This document shows, in pieces, positions 15,051 through 23,418 of a DNA stretch of 64,000 nt. A program made the position numbers and the translations under genes. Source of the DNA: Caribbeanibacter sp964518305 (lineage in GTDB: Bacteria; Gemmatimonadota; Gemmatimonadetes; Palauibacterales; Palauibacteraceae). The notes under the pieces are model-generated. The model was not told where the DNA came from. It saw nothing but the letters and a program-made list of their open reading frames with translations, and made no database searches. Within the stretch, counting starts at the first letter, position 1, and each line of letters opens with the position of its first letter. The stretch lies in NCBI GenBank assembly GCA_964518305.1, contig CAZFDK010000002.1, forward strand, positions 53,564-117,563, in the 5' to 3' direction.

Positions 15051-15935
15051 ATGGCTTCCGACGACCTCTCCCGACCGGATTCCGGGGACTTTCCGGACAC
15101 GGACGATCTGCCGCATTACGAGCTGGCCTACCGGGACGACGAGTTCCTGGCCCGGAAGGAGCTGGAGCCGGTCCGTCTCCAACTCGAGCTGCTCAAGCCG
15201 GAGCTGGTCATGCAGGAGCACGACGTCTCGTCGACCATCGTGGTCTTCGGGAGTTCCCGTGTCCCCGCTCCGGAGGAGGTCGAGGAGCACCTGGAGCAAG
15301 CGGAGCGCCGCGTCGAGGAGAACCCCGACTCGGAGGAGGCGCGGGCGGAGCTGGAGCGTGCCCGTCGTCGGTGCCAGCGGAGCGATTACTACGAGGAGGC
15401 GCGACGCTTCGGCCGAATCGTCTCCGACTACTGCCAGGTCTGCAGCCCGTACGAGCTCGTGATCACCACCGGCGGAGGGCCCGGCATCATGGAGGCCGCC
15501 AACAGGGGCGCCAGCGAGGTCGGTGCGAAGACCATCGGGCTGAACATCGAAATCGAGGGCGAGCAGGTACCGAACCCTTACGTGAGCCCGGAGCTGAATT
15601 TCATCTTCCAGTACTTCGCCCTGAGGAAGATGCACCTGCTCGAGCGCGCGAAGGCGCTGGCCATCTTCCCCGGCGGATTCGGAACGCTGGACGAGCTGTT
15701 CGAGACGCTCACGCTGATCCAGACCGGCGTCATGGACCCGATTCCGGTGGTGCTGGTCGGGCCCGACTACTGGAGCAGGGTCGTGAACCTCGACGCGCTG
15801 GTGGAGGAGGGGATGATCGACCCCGCCGACCGCGAGCTCGTCACCGTCGCGGAGGACGCTGAGGAGGCGTGGGACGTGATTCTGGACCGGTACCCGGAGA
15901 TACGAGGCATGCACCGGGCCGCCGTCTCCGAGTAG
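15051..15935 (+). CDS. LOG-family (TIGR00730-like) Rossmann protein
   Basis: A 294-residue protein with the lysine-decarboxylase-like LOG fold: VITTGGGPGIMEAANRGASEVG and AIFPGGFGTLDELFETLTLIQTG, the two diagnostic motifs of cytokinin-nucleoside-5'-monophosphate phosphoribohydrolases. Catalytic Arg and Glu candidates (ALRKMHLLERA, TLDE) are present. Length matches the larger LOG subgroup, with about 90 extra residues in front, including an acidic, charged coiled stretch. It probably cleaves nucleoside monophosphates to base and ribose-5-phosphate; the physiological role in bacteria is unclear. GGAGGAATC precedes the ATG. It lies within a signalling cluster. Confidence 0.88.
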   Translation: MASDDLSRPDSGDFPDTDDLPHYELAYRDDEFLARKELEPVRLQLELLKPELVMQEHDVSSTIVVFGSSRVPAPEEVEEHLEQAERRVEENPDSEEARAELERARRRCQRSDYYEEARRFGRIVSDYCQVCSPYELVITTGGGPGIMEAANRGASEVGAKTIGLNIEIEGEQVPNPYVSPELNFIFQYFALRKMHLLERAKALAIFPGGFGTLDELFETLTLIQTGVMDPIPVVLVGPDYWSRVVNLDALVEEGMIDPADRELVTVAEDAEEAWDVILDRYPEIRGMHRAAVSE

Positions 15936-15984
15936 AAAGCGAGCACGAAGCGAGCAGACACCGAGAGGACGCGGGCGTCCGGAG

Positions 15985-16413
15985 TCAGTCTCCCCCCTGT
16001 CCGGCTTCGCCCTCCCCGAACCAGCCGAGCACGTCCGACGCTCGATCGCGGGGCACCACGCGCTTCTCGATCACCGGCTCGCCGGAGGAGTCCTCTTGCA
16101 GCCGGCAGGACTGCACGAGCCTGACGGGCTCGCCGTCGGCCCTTCGGACGCTGACCTCGGCTCCCGACACTGCCCGCCGTCTCAGCAGCTCCCGGATCAG
16201 ATCCTCCCGGTCGTCCATGTCCAGATAGAAATCGGTCGTGGACCGGCCCACGAGTTCACGTGCGCGCTCCATCCCGAGCAAGCGGGCCATGGCCTCGTTG
16301 GCCTCCAGAACCTCTCCCCCGAGTGAGACCCGGCACGTGCCGATCTCCTCTGCTCCGGCCGCGTCGTCGTGCCCCCGTCCCCCGGTTCCGCCGTCTTCCC
16401 TGGACTCCGCCAT
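15985..16413 (-). CDS. Small PAS-domain protein
   Basis: A 142-residue protein starting at ATG 16413. After a 25-residue glycine/acid-rich leader comes one PAS fold: GTCRVSLGGEVLEANEAMARLLGM, then ELVGRSTTDFYLDMDDREDLIREL, RRADGEPVRLVQSCRL and the final strand. There is no output domain, so it likely signals by protein contact. It is divergent from the MEDS-sigma54 activator pair, with a 232-base shared promoter region (16414-16645). The function is unknown. Confidence 0.75.
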   Translation of the reverse strand: MAESREDGGTGGRGHDDAAGAEEIGTCRVSLGGEVLEANEAMARLLGMERARELVGRSTTDFYLDMDDREDLIRELLRRRAVSGAEVSVRRADGEPVRLVQSCRLQEDSSGEPVIEKRVVPRDRASDVLGWFGEGEAGQGGD

Positions 16414-16645
16414 GGCTCCGTCCTCCGTTGCTGCGTACCGCCCCCGGGACGGTCGGCTCCGGCGGCGAGGTCGATCCGCGTACTCGCCCGCCCCCAACAC
16501 GGGGCGGCGGCACTTTGTTTCAGCCCTGGTCGAGGCACCCCCCCGCGGGACCTCTGGCCCGGAGCCGCGCATACAAATAGACTCCGAGAGACCACCCCTG
16601 ACGATCGGGCGGGGTCGAGGTGCCGACGCCAGCGACGAGGAGCGG

Positions 16646-17302
16646 ATGCAGGTGGAGGAGACGACGGACGCGCAGGAAGCGGCCGGGTCCATCGAGATGG
16701 GCTTCGGCGATCTCGTGGTGGACGCCGGGGCACACGTGGGCCACTTCTACCAGACCGAATCCGAGCGGCTGGACCTCATCACCCCGTTCCTGGCACGCGG
16801 CGTGCGCCAGGGGGACCGCTGCGTATACCTGGCGCAGCCCGAGGAGAGCCGGGAGGATCTCCTCTCGTCGCTGGCCGACACGGGGCTGGACGTCGAGCGG
16901 GCGGTCGACGAGGGCCGGCTCGAGGTCCGCGACGGCCTGGAAAACCCGTCCGAGCTCGAGCGCCTCCTCACCGACAACGCCGAGCTGGTTCCCTCCACCT
17001 ACCCGATCCTCCGGTGGGGCGGCGATATGATCTGGTCCCGCGAGAAGATGTCCGACAGCCGCTCCCTCATGCAGTGGGAGACGGCCTGCAACACGTTCCG
17101 GCACCGTGATCGGGCCGTCTTCTTCTGTCAGTATCAGCTGTCGGAGTTCTCCGGCGACGTGGTCATGGACGCCCTCCAGACCCATCCAGTCACCATCGTC
17201 GGACGATCCGTGCAGGAGAACTCGCTCTATCGGGAGCCCGAACGATTCCTGGCCGAGCTGGAGAGCCGGGCGGGCGAATCCCCCGAGGAGCCCATCGCCT
17301 GA
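16646..17302 (+). CDS. MEDS-domain sensory protein (DcmR-like)
   Basis: A 218-residue protein starting at ATG 16646 behind GAGGAG. It has the MEDS (methanogen/methylotroph DcmR sensory) pattern: GHVGHFYQTESERLDLITPFL, then ARGVRQGDRCVYLAQPE, a central helix pair, and WETACNTFRHRDRAVFFCQYQL. This family is related to KaiC/RecA-like folds without an obvious P-loop and occurs in sensors of small molecules such as halomethanes or in hydrocarbon metabolism. It is followed after 11 bases by a sigma54 activator and is probably its upstream signalling partner. Confidence 0.8.
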   Translation: MQVEETTDAQEAAGSIEMGFGDLVVDAGAHVGHFYQTESERLDLITPFLARGVRQGDRCVYLAQPEESREDLLSSLADTGLDVERAVDEGRLEVRDGLENPSELERLLTDNAELVPSTYPILRWGGDMIWSREKMSDSRSLMQWETACNTFRHRDRAVFFCQYQLSEFSGDVVMDALQTHPVTIVGRSVQENSLYREPERFLAELESRAGESPEEPIA

Positions 17303-17313
17303 AGGGGGTTCTG

Positions 17314-19458
17314 ATGGTGCCTCCCCGGGACGCCGCGCACGGAAGCCCGACCGCCAGGCCGACCGGGCCGAAGTCCGCCTCCGGCGACGCCGGGGGCGCA
17401 CGGTTCTGGATGCTGCTGACGGCGCTCTCCGGCGTGCAGCAGGAGGAGGAATGCGCCAGGCTGGTCGCCTCGGCGCTGCCGGCAGCGGTGTCCTGCGAGC
17501 TCGGCGGGCTCGCGCTGCGCGACGACGACGGAGAGTGGCGCCTCGAGGTGCACCACGACTCCGAGCCGGTGGGCAGCCTGGACCCTGCCCTCGCGGAGAA
17601 CCGGCTGGAGCGGTTCCTGGAGGCGCCGTCCGGGAGGAGCGGGAGCGAGCTGCCGACCACCGCCGGCCTCCCGGTGGAACGGCTCCGCGCTTATCCGCTC
17701 CGGACCCTCCGGGACCGATACGGCCTGCTCCTGGCCGGCGGCCCCGCCGGGGCCGAGTTCGGGGACCGTCAGCAGTACCGGCTGGAGCGGATCGCCGAAC
17801 AGCTGGCGCTGGTGATCGAGAACCTCCGGCTCACCAGCTCCCTCCGCTCGTACAGCGAGGAGCTCGAGGGCCTCGTGGAGCGACGGACCGGCGAGCTGCG
17901 CCGGTCACGGAGCCGGCTCCGGACGCTGCTCAGGATCAACAACGCGCTGGTCACTCACCGTGACCGGGCCGACCTCTTCCGGTCGCTGGCCGCCCATCTC
18001 CGGGGCGAGCTCGGTCTGGACCGGGCGAGCATCGCCCTGCACGACCCGGACCGTGACACCGCGATGGTGTGGGCGCTGGAGGCCGCGGAGGAGTCGGGCA
18101 CCGGCGGCGTCCTGACGACCGGCAAGACGTTTCCCATCGAGGACAGCGGCATGGAGGATCTGCTGCGGGAGGGCGAGGCCGACCACGCCCGGGACCTCCG
18201 GGCGGAGAAGGAGCTCGGGGAGACGCGGCGGGAGCTCCGGGAGGCCGGAATCCGTTCGTACGTCAGCGTCCCGCTGCGCAGCCGCGGCGAGATCCTCGGC
18301 TCCCTGCACGTGGGAAGCAGGGAGCCGGACCACTACGACGCCGACGACGCCGAGTTTCTGAGCCACGTGGCGGACCAGGTCGCTCTGGCCGTGGAGAACG
18401 TGCTCGCCTTCGAGCGCATGGAGGACACCTCCGAGCGGCTCCGACAGGAGAACCGCTACCTGCGGAAAGAGGCGCTCGAGCAGCCAGCTTCGGAGGAGAT
18501 GGTCGGCGAGAGTCCCGAGCTCGAGGCCGTTCGCCGAAAAGTCCGGCAGGTGTCCGCGACCGGCGCCACCGTGCTCGTCACCGGGGAATCCGGCACCGGC
18601 AAGGAGCTGGTGGCACACCGCATCCACCAGCTCAGCGATCGCAGCGACCGGCCCCTCGTGACGGTGAACTGCGCCTCCATACCTCGCGACCTGTACGAGA
18701 GCGAGTTCTTCGGGCACGCGGAGGGGGCCTTCACCGGCGCCGTGCAGGAGCGCGAAGGTCGCTTCGCCGCCGCCGACGGGGGGACGCTCTTCCTCGACGA
18801 GATCGCGGAGATTCCGCGCGACCTCCAGGCCAAGCTCCTCCGCGTCCTCCAGGAGGAGGAGTACGAGCGTGTGGGAGAGGAGCGGACGCGCACGGCGGAC
18901 GTTCGGATCATCGCCGCCACGAACCGCGACCTCCGTGCGGCCGTCCGGGAGGGGAGCTTCCGCAAGGACCTCTTCTTCCGGCTCAACGTGTTTCCCATCG
19001 AGGTCCCGCCGCTGCGCCAGCGGAAGGAGGACATAGGGCCTCTCGCCCGCCACTTCCTGCGGCAGGTGGCCGACGAGCTGGGGCGGCCTGCGCCGCCTCT
19101 CCCCGACCGGGAACTGGAGAAGCTCCGCGCCTACGAGTGGCCCGGAAACGTCAGGGAGCTGCGGAACGTGATCGAGCGGGCCGTCATCACCGCCTCTCCC
19201 GACGCTCCACTGGAGATCGCGCTGGCGGACGACCACCGGGAGGGAGGCACCGACGAGGGCGCCGGCGCGGGTGTGCCCGGCGAGGGCGAGGTGCTCACCG
19301 AGGCCGAGATGGAGCGCCTGCGGAAGCGGAACACGAAAGCCGCGCTGGAGCGGGCGGGCGGCCAGATCTACGGCGAGGACGGGGCCGCGGAGCTGCTGGG
19401 GATCCCCCCGACCACCCTGGCGTCACGGGTCAAGAAGATGGGACTCCGGGAGGAGTAG
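17314..19458 (+). CDS. GAF-GAF sigma54-dependent transcriptional activator (bEBP)
   Basis: A 714-residue activator. The order is: GAF-like domain (about 30-175, paralogous to the 14425 gene), a short coiled coil (about 175-210, ELEGLVERRTGELRRSRSRL), a second GAF (about 210-370), a linker helix, AAA+ (about 395-620) and a Fis-type HTH (about 665-710, LLGIPPTTLASRVKKMGL). Walker A GESGTGKE (about 422-429), the sigma54-contacting GAFTGA loop (about 471-476), GGTLFLDEIAE and the arginine-finger region KDLFFRLNVFPI are intact, so it should remodel sigma54 holoenzyme. There is no receiver domain, so input is by ligand or partner binding to the GAFs. It directly follows the MEDS gene. Target promoters (GG-N10-GC) were not identified. 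Confidence 0.92.
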   Translation: MVPPRDAAHGSPTARPTGPKSASGDAGGARFWMLLTALSGVQQEEECARLVASALPAAVSCELGGLALRDDDGEWRLEVHHDSEPVGSLDPALAENRLERFLEAPSGRSGSELPTTAGLPVERLRAYPLRTLRDRYGLLLAGGPAGAEFGDRQQYRLERIAEQLALVIENLRLTSSLRSYSEELEGLVERRTGELRRSRSRLRTLLRINNALVTHRDRADLFRSLAAHLRGELGLDRASIALHDPDRDTAMVWALEAAEESGTGGVLTTGKTFPIEDSGMEDLLREGEADHARDLRAEKELGETRRELREAGIRSYVSVPLRSRGEILGSLHVGSREPDHYDADDAEFLSHVADQVALAVENVLAFERMEDTSERLRQENRYLRKEALEQPASEEMVGESPELEAVRRKVRQVSATGATVLVTGESGTGKELVAHRIHQLSDRSDRPLVTVNCASIPRDLYESEFFGHAEGAFTGAVQEREGRFAAADGGTLFLDEIAEIPRDLQAKLLRVLQEEEYERVGEERTRTADVRIIAATNRDLRAAVREGSFRKDLFFRLNVFPIEVPPLRQRKEDIGPLARHFLRQVADELGRPAPPLPDRELEKLRAYEWPGNVRELRNVIERAVITASPDAPLEIALADDHREGGTDEGAGAGVPGEGEVLTEAEMERLRKRNTKAALERAGGQIYGEDGAAELLGIPPTTLASRVKKMGLREE

Positions 19459-19490
19459 AAGAGACGCCGGGGCCCCTACCGGCGGCCCGA

Positions 19491-20153
19491 CTAGCGGACG
19501 TATCCCATGTCCCGGGCGTAGTCGGTGAGCTCCTCCCGCAGCCGCCGACGCGCCCTGTACAGCCTCGACTTCACCGTGCCGACGGGAATGCCGAGCGCCT
19601 CCGCCACCTCCTCGTAGCTCTGGCCGTCCAGGTCCACGAGCACCAGGGTCACCCGGAACTCGTCCCGGAGGCCCTCGACGGCTTCGACCACCTCGCCATC
19701 GATCATCTCGTCGAAGAAGGCCGCGTCCGGCCGCTCGAAGGGACCTTCGGCGTCCGGGAGGTCCGAGTCTCCATCGTAGCTGGATACGCCCTCGAGATCC
19801 TCGTAGGCCGCGGACTCGGGCCGGCGGCTGTCGCGCCGAAACCGGTTCACGAAGCAGTTCCGGAGGATGGTTCGGAGCCACGCGCCGCAGTTGGTGCCGA
19901 GCTCGTAGGTGTCCCAGGCCCGGAAGGCCCGAAGCATGGCCACCTGCACCAGGTCCTCGGCGTCGGCCTCCTCGCCGCCGGTCAGGCGGAGGGCGTAGCC
20001 GTAGAGGTCCTCCAGGTGGGGAATCGCCTCCCTGCGGAACTGATCCTTCTTGCGAGCCTCTCGGTCCGGTGCGTCGGCTCCTGCGGACACAACGTCGAGT
20101 GCGTGGCCGGAGCCGGCGGCTGGCGGAATCGACTCGGCGGCGAGAGCTTCCAT
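19491..20153 (-). CDS. ECF-type RNA polymerase sigma factor (SigR/RpoE-like)
   Basis: A 220-residue sigma factor starting at ATG 20153 behind GGGAGG; a longer start at 20195 is possible. Region 2 is HLEDLYGYALRLTGGEEADAEDL with VQVAMLRAFRAWDTYELGTN, then CGAWLRTILRNCFVNRFRR. Region 4 is SYEEVAEALGIPVGTVKSRLYRARRRL. The TNCGAWLRTILRN pattern resembles actinobacterial SigR and related ECF groups that pair with zinc anti-sigma factors of the RsrA type; such an anti-sigma is encoded at 51454-51834. There is no anti-sigma gene next to it. The region between 2 and 4 is long and acidic (about residues 115-150). A palindrome array and a TATAAT lie upstream. Confidence 0.92.
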   Translation of the reverse strand: MEALAAESIPPAAGSGHALDVVSAGADAPDREARKKDQFRREAIPHLEDLYGYALRLTGGEEADAEDLVQVAMLRAFRAWDTYELGTNCGAWLRTILRNCFVNRFRRDSRRPESAAYEDLEGVSSYDGDSDLPDAEGPFERPDAAFFDEMIDGEVVEAVEGLRDEFRVTLVLVDLDGQSYEEVAEALGIPVGTVKSRLYRARRRLREELTDYARDMGYVR

Positions 20154-20259
20154 CGGCGTCCTCCCTCGTCTTGTCGGTGGTCCCATCGCTTCCACCCGTA
20201 CGTGGGAGCACGCCGCGTGCCGAAAGCTTATTTTCGTTTAACTCTATGTCGATCAACCT

Positions 20260-20333
20260 ATTATAGAATAAGACGGCCCTCCGCGGACGGCACGAGAACT
20301 CGTGTACCACGACTAATCGTGACGAATATTCGT
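20260..20333. promoter_or_regulatory. AT-rich promoter with three tandem palindromes upstream of the sigma-factor gene
   Basis: TATAAT on the minus strand (20265-20260) lies in an A/T-rich island about 105 bases before the sigma-factor ATG. Just upstream of it are three palindromes sharing an ACGA/TCGT core: CACGAG-AA-CTCGTG (20291-20304), CACGA-CTAA-TCGTG (20308-20321) and the perfect 12-mer ACGAATATTCGT (20322-20333). The centres are 17 and 13 bases apart. A further CGAAA-N6-TTTCG repeat sits at 20221-20236. This looks like a multi-site operator. No clear -35 was found. Confidence 0.55.
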
Positions 20334-20335
20334 GG

Positions 20336-22081
20336 TCAGTGGCGGAGGCCGGAGACCCGGTAACCGCGCTCCGGCCCCTGCCAGCTGAGCCAGACCACGG
20401 CGCGCCGTCCGCGTCCATCGGGCCGCTCGGCCCGCAGCTCCAGCCGGGCCAGCGCCTCCTCGTCGGACACCGCCTCGGCGTCCGCGAGCCCGGCGGTCGT
20501 GGAGAGCGGCACCGTGACGGACTGTCGCCGTCCCTCGCGGCCTCCCGTCTCGCCCGCCGCCTCGAGCCCCGCGGCCTCGTGGACGAGGCGCCACCGGTAG
20601 GTGGTCTCCTCCGCCCCCCAGGGTCCGTCGACGAGGCCCAGGTCCCGGAACGAGATCCGCAGCTCGTCCCCGGGGGCAGGCGAGGCCTCCACCTCGGGGT
20701 CCTCCACGGGGGTCACCGTCCCGTACCAGTACTCCACGACCCGGTCGCGCCGGTACTCCAGGATGTCGACCAGCGTGTCCGTGGCCGCCTCGGTGGGCAG
20801 ACGCCCCGCCTCCACCGCGGCCTGGATCTGTTCGTCGGTGAAGGTGGCGACCAGCTTCGCCCCCCAGTAGCCGTCAGCGGGTGTCATCGCGTGATACGCC
20901 TCGTTGGGCCAGTTGGGCTTCCATTTCCCGGGGCGGAAGCTCTGCACCGGCAGCCACCCCACCGACGGGTAGATCGGAGCCCACTCCTCCCCCTCCCATC
21001 CCGCGCGGTAGAAGCCCAGCGTGACGAGACGCTTCGTGGCGGCCCAGAAGTCTACCTGGTACTCGCGACCGTCGCGGGGAGAGTGAGGACGAATGCTCCC
21101 GCTGCCGAGCGAGGAGCCCATGTCGATCAGGTAGTGCCGGAGATACCCGGGGTCCACGTACGAGGCGAGCGTGTTCGCCCATCGGGTGTCCACGTTGTTC
21201 AGCCAGGCGGAGACCACGAACAGCCCCCGCAGTTCCCGCCGGTGCTGGTGGGTGTAGTAGTCGTTCGGATCGTCGCTCCGGGTGCCGCGGAAGTGCCACG
21301 GGCCCTTGGGGGTCCCCTCGACGAACCGGCTGCACACGGCCAGGTACCGACCGTTCGGGAGCTGGCCCGTGAGGTCCAGGAGCTCCCTCAGGTCCTCGCG
21401 CGTCATGGGCCGCTCGCCCCTCCGGGTCGTCACCCGCGCCTCCTCGGAGATCCGCAGGTTCTCCGGCCGGAACGAGACGAGAATGGTCTCGGGCACGTGG
21501 TACCCCGCCGCCCAGTAGAACCGGGAGGCGATCACCTCCGCCGAGGTGGCGAGATGGAAATGCTCCTCGGGGTCGAACTTGAGGATGTACCGCCTCCCCC
21601 GTGAGTCCTCCACCGTGAGTCCCGGCGTGACGCCCTGCGTCTTCGCGTCCAGCACCGTGATCCCCTCGCTCGGGTCCGGCCGGCTGGCGCCGGGCCCCCG
21701 GGCCACCTCCTCCGGGCTCATCCGCTCGCGGTCGTTTCGGTGCTCGAACCAGCTCGAGTTCACCACGTCGTCGAACCGCGTCAGATTCACAGCCGGGTGC
21801 TTCTCGCCGACCAGCTCGCGAAAGGAAGCGCCGTGGCCGATGCCCCGTGTGACGCGATCGAACTTGTCGTCGATCGACCCGCCACCCCGGGCGGCTGGCT
21901 CGGCCACGGCCGTCGTGTCCCCGTACGGGACAGGCTCGGGGCGCAGCGGCACCGGCTGCCTCCCGGCGCAGGCCGACGCGGCCAGGATCGTCCCGGTGGC
22001 CGCCAGCAGCGGCAGGAACCGCGCGACCGCCGGAAAGGCGGACATCCACGCGCTGATCTCGGGACGGAATCGCCCGTTCAC
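20336..22081 (-). CDS. Lipoprotein with protein/lipid-kinase-like motifs (uncharacterised)
   Basis: A 581-residue protein from GTG 22081 (GTGA overlap with the upstream barrel gene); ATG 22045 would start right at the signal peptide. A hydrophobic helix ends in ILAASACAG, a lipobox with Cys38. The body contains kinase-like elements: a lysine in RRYILKFDPEEHF (K168), a glutamate in ATSAEVIASRFYWAAGYHVP (E182), a catalytic-loop-like NNVDTRWANTL (D298, N303) and a metal-binding-like YLIDMGSSLG (D320). Order and spacing resemble HipA/PI3-4-kinase-like folds. If correct, this is a lipid-anchored, extracytoplasmic kinase or pseudokinase. The C-terminal region (about 430-581) is beta-rich with no recognised domain. 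It is the last gene of an operon with an NTT-type transporter and an Omp85-like barrel. The fold assignment is mine from motifs and is unproven. Confidence 0.6.
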   Translation of the reverse strand: MNGRFRPEISAWMSAFPAVARFLPLLAATGTILAASACAGRQPVPLRPEPVPYGDTTAVAEPAARGGGSIDDKFDRVTRGIGHGASFRELVGEKHPAVNLTRFDDVVNSSWFEHRNDRERMSPEEVARGPGASRPDPSEGITVLDAKTQGVTPGLTVEDSRGRRYILKFDPEEHFHLATSAEVIASRFYWAAGYHVPETILVSFRPENLRISEEARVTTRRGERPMTREDLRELLDLTGQLPNGRYLAVCSRFVEGTPKGPWHFRGTRSDDPNDYYTHQHRRELRGLFVVSAWLNNVDTRWANTLASYVDPGYLRHYLIDMGSSLGSGSIRPHSPRDGREYQVDFWAATKRLVTLGFYRAGWEGEEWAPIYPSVGWLPVQSFRPGKWKPNWPNEAYHAMTPADGYWGAKLVATFTDEQIQAAVEAGRLPTEAATDTLVDILEYRRDRVVEYWYGTVTPVEDPEVEASPAPGDELRISFRDLGLVDGPWGAEETTYRWRLVHEAAGLEAAGETGGREGRRQSVTVPLSTTAGLADAEAVSDEEALARLELRAERPDGRGRRAVVWLSWQGPERGYRVSGLRH

Positions 22082-23418
22082 GGCTGGACCTCCACGCTCA
22101 CCTGCACCCTCACTCCCTCGTCCCCGTCGGCGACGAACCAGCTGGCCAGCGGACCCGCCCGGCTGGCGACCCGCATGCCGAAGCCGTAGGAGGGTCGCCA
22201 GTCCGAGGAGGAGACCTCGGACAGCCGACGGGCCACCATGCCTTCCTCGAGGAACAGGAAGGCGCCGAGACGGACGCTCTCGCGCGAATCGCGCCACAGC
22301 TCGTACCGGTATTCGGCGACGCCGGCGGCGAGATCGTGGCCCCGGAAGCGGTAGTCCGTATAGGCCCGGGCTCCGAGCTCGTCGCCCAGGCCCGCCAGGT
22401 GCGTGAAGGGCACGCCCCGTCCGCCGTCGGACCGGTTGAACTCGAGGCGTCCGCGGAGGACCAGGCTCTGCCGCATATCGATCGGAAGGTAGCCGTCCCC
22501 CCGCAGGCGGATGCGGTGGAAATCGGCCTCCGTCCCGGTCACCCCGCGGAACAGGGTCGACTCCGCCCCCAGCTCGACGCCCCGGGTCTGGAACAGACGC
22601 CTCCGGGTGAAGTCGAGCGCCAGCGAACCGCCGGCGCGGACGAACTCCTTCGTGTCGCCGAGTCCGAACAGCTGTTCGGACGTGTACCGGGTCGTGATGT
22701 CCGGAACGGCCGGGTCGCCGCCGTCGGCCGCCTGGTTCTCCTCGTATCCACCCCGGACCCCCAGCCGGATCCAGGACCGCCGCAGCAGACCGAGCTCCGC
22801 GTCGCCCCCCCACTGGTCCCACTGGTAGTCCACGGCGTCCGAAGCGGGCGACGTGGGGCCGACCCCCCAGAACCGGGGCTGTGCCCACCGTCGGAACCAG
22901 CCCCGGACGACGAACCGCTCGCCGCTCTCCGGCAGCTGGAGCCATGCCTCGTGGCGCTGTGATCCGCTCGACGCGTACGCCGACCGGAGGTGAAGGGGCG
23001 CCCAGCGGTTCAGGTGGACCTTCGCAGCCGGCCCGCTCCGGGGCCCGACGGAGCCGACGCCGGGCGAGAGCCCCCAGGCCCGGAGATCGCGATAGGCCAC
23101 CCTCACCGGCGAGGGAGGCCCCTCTCGCCCCACCAGGCTAAGGACACTCTGGGTACCCTCCCCCAGGAGCCGGAGGGGGAAGGTGGCCACGGTCCACGGG
23201 AAGGTCACCACGTCCACCCAGTCGGTGGGGGGTTCGGAGGGAGGACGGGCCGCAGTGTCTCGATCCACCGACTGCGCGCGAGCCAGCCCGGCCGGGACCG
23301 CGAGGGTCAGGACGGTCGCCAGGACGAGCGCTCCGCTGAGGCCCGGTTGGCTCCGGCAGCCGGGCCAGCGGGCCGCGCCGCCCGTCCCGGTCGTCTCCCC
23401 GTCACTCCCATCAGTCAT
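22078..23418 (-). CDS. Omp85/BamA-type outer-membrane beta-barrel without POTRA domains
   Basis: A 446-residue protein. A long N-region precedes a signal peptide (hydrophobic about 28-45, ending LARAQS). The mature protein has alternating beta strands with aromatic girdles. Near the C-terminus is ARAYTDYRFRGHDLAAGVAEYRYELW, which matches the BamA/TamA bacterial-surface-antigen core (RGYxxxRFRxxxxxxxxxEYR). The length after the signal, about 400 residues, is a 16-strand barrel with little else, so no POTRA repeats. It could export, insert or anchor something in the outer membrane. It overlaps both neighbours (8 bases with the NTT-like gene, 4 bases with the lipoprotein), so the three are one translational unit. 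Confidence 0.8.
   Translation of the reverse strand: MTDGSDGETTGTGGAARWPGCRSQPGLSGALVLATVLTLAVPAGLARAQSVDRDTAARPPSEPPTDWVDVVTFPWTVATFPLRLLGEGTQSVLSLVGREGPPSPVRVAYRDLRAWGLSPGVGSVGPRSGPAAKVHLNRWAPLHLRSAYASSGSQRHEAWLQLPESGERFVVRGWFRRWAQPRFWGVGPTSPASDAVDYQWDQWGGDAELGLLRRSWIRLGVRGGYEENQAADGGDPAVPDITTRYTSEQLFGLGDTKEFVRAGGSLALDFTRRRLFQTRGVELGAESTLFRGVTGTEADFHRIRLRGDGYLPIDMRQSLVLRGRLEFNRSDGGRGVPFTHLAGLGDELGARAYTDYRFRGHDLAAGVAEYRYELWRDSRESVRLGAFLFLEEGMVARRLSEVSSSDWRPSYGFGMRVASRAGPLASWFVADGDEGVRVQVSVEVQP

Noticed and set aside
20291..20333. Terminator of the kinase-like lipoprotein gene
   Set aside because: Three palindromes without a U-tract and placed next to the sigma-gene promoter fit operators better, although a role in 3'-end stability cannot be excluded.
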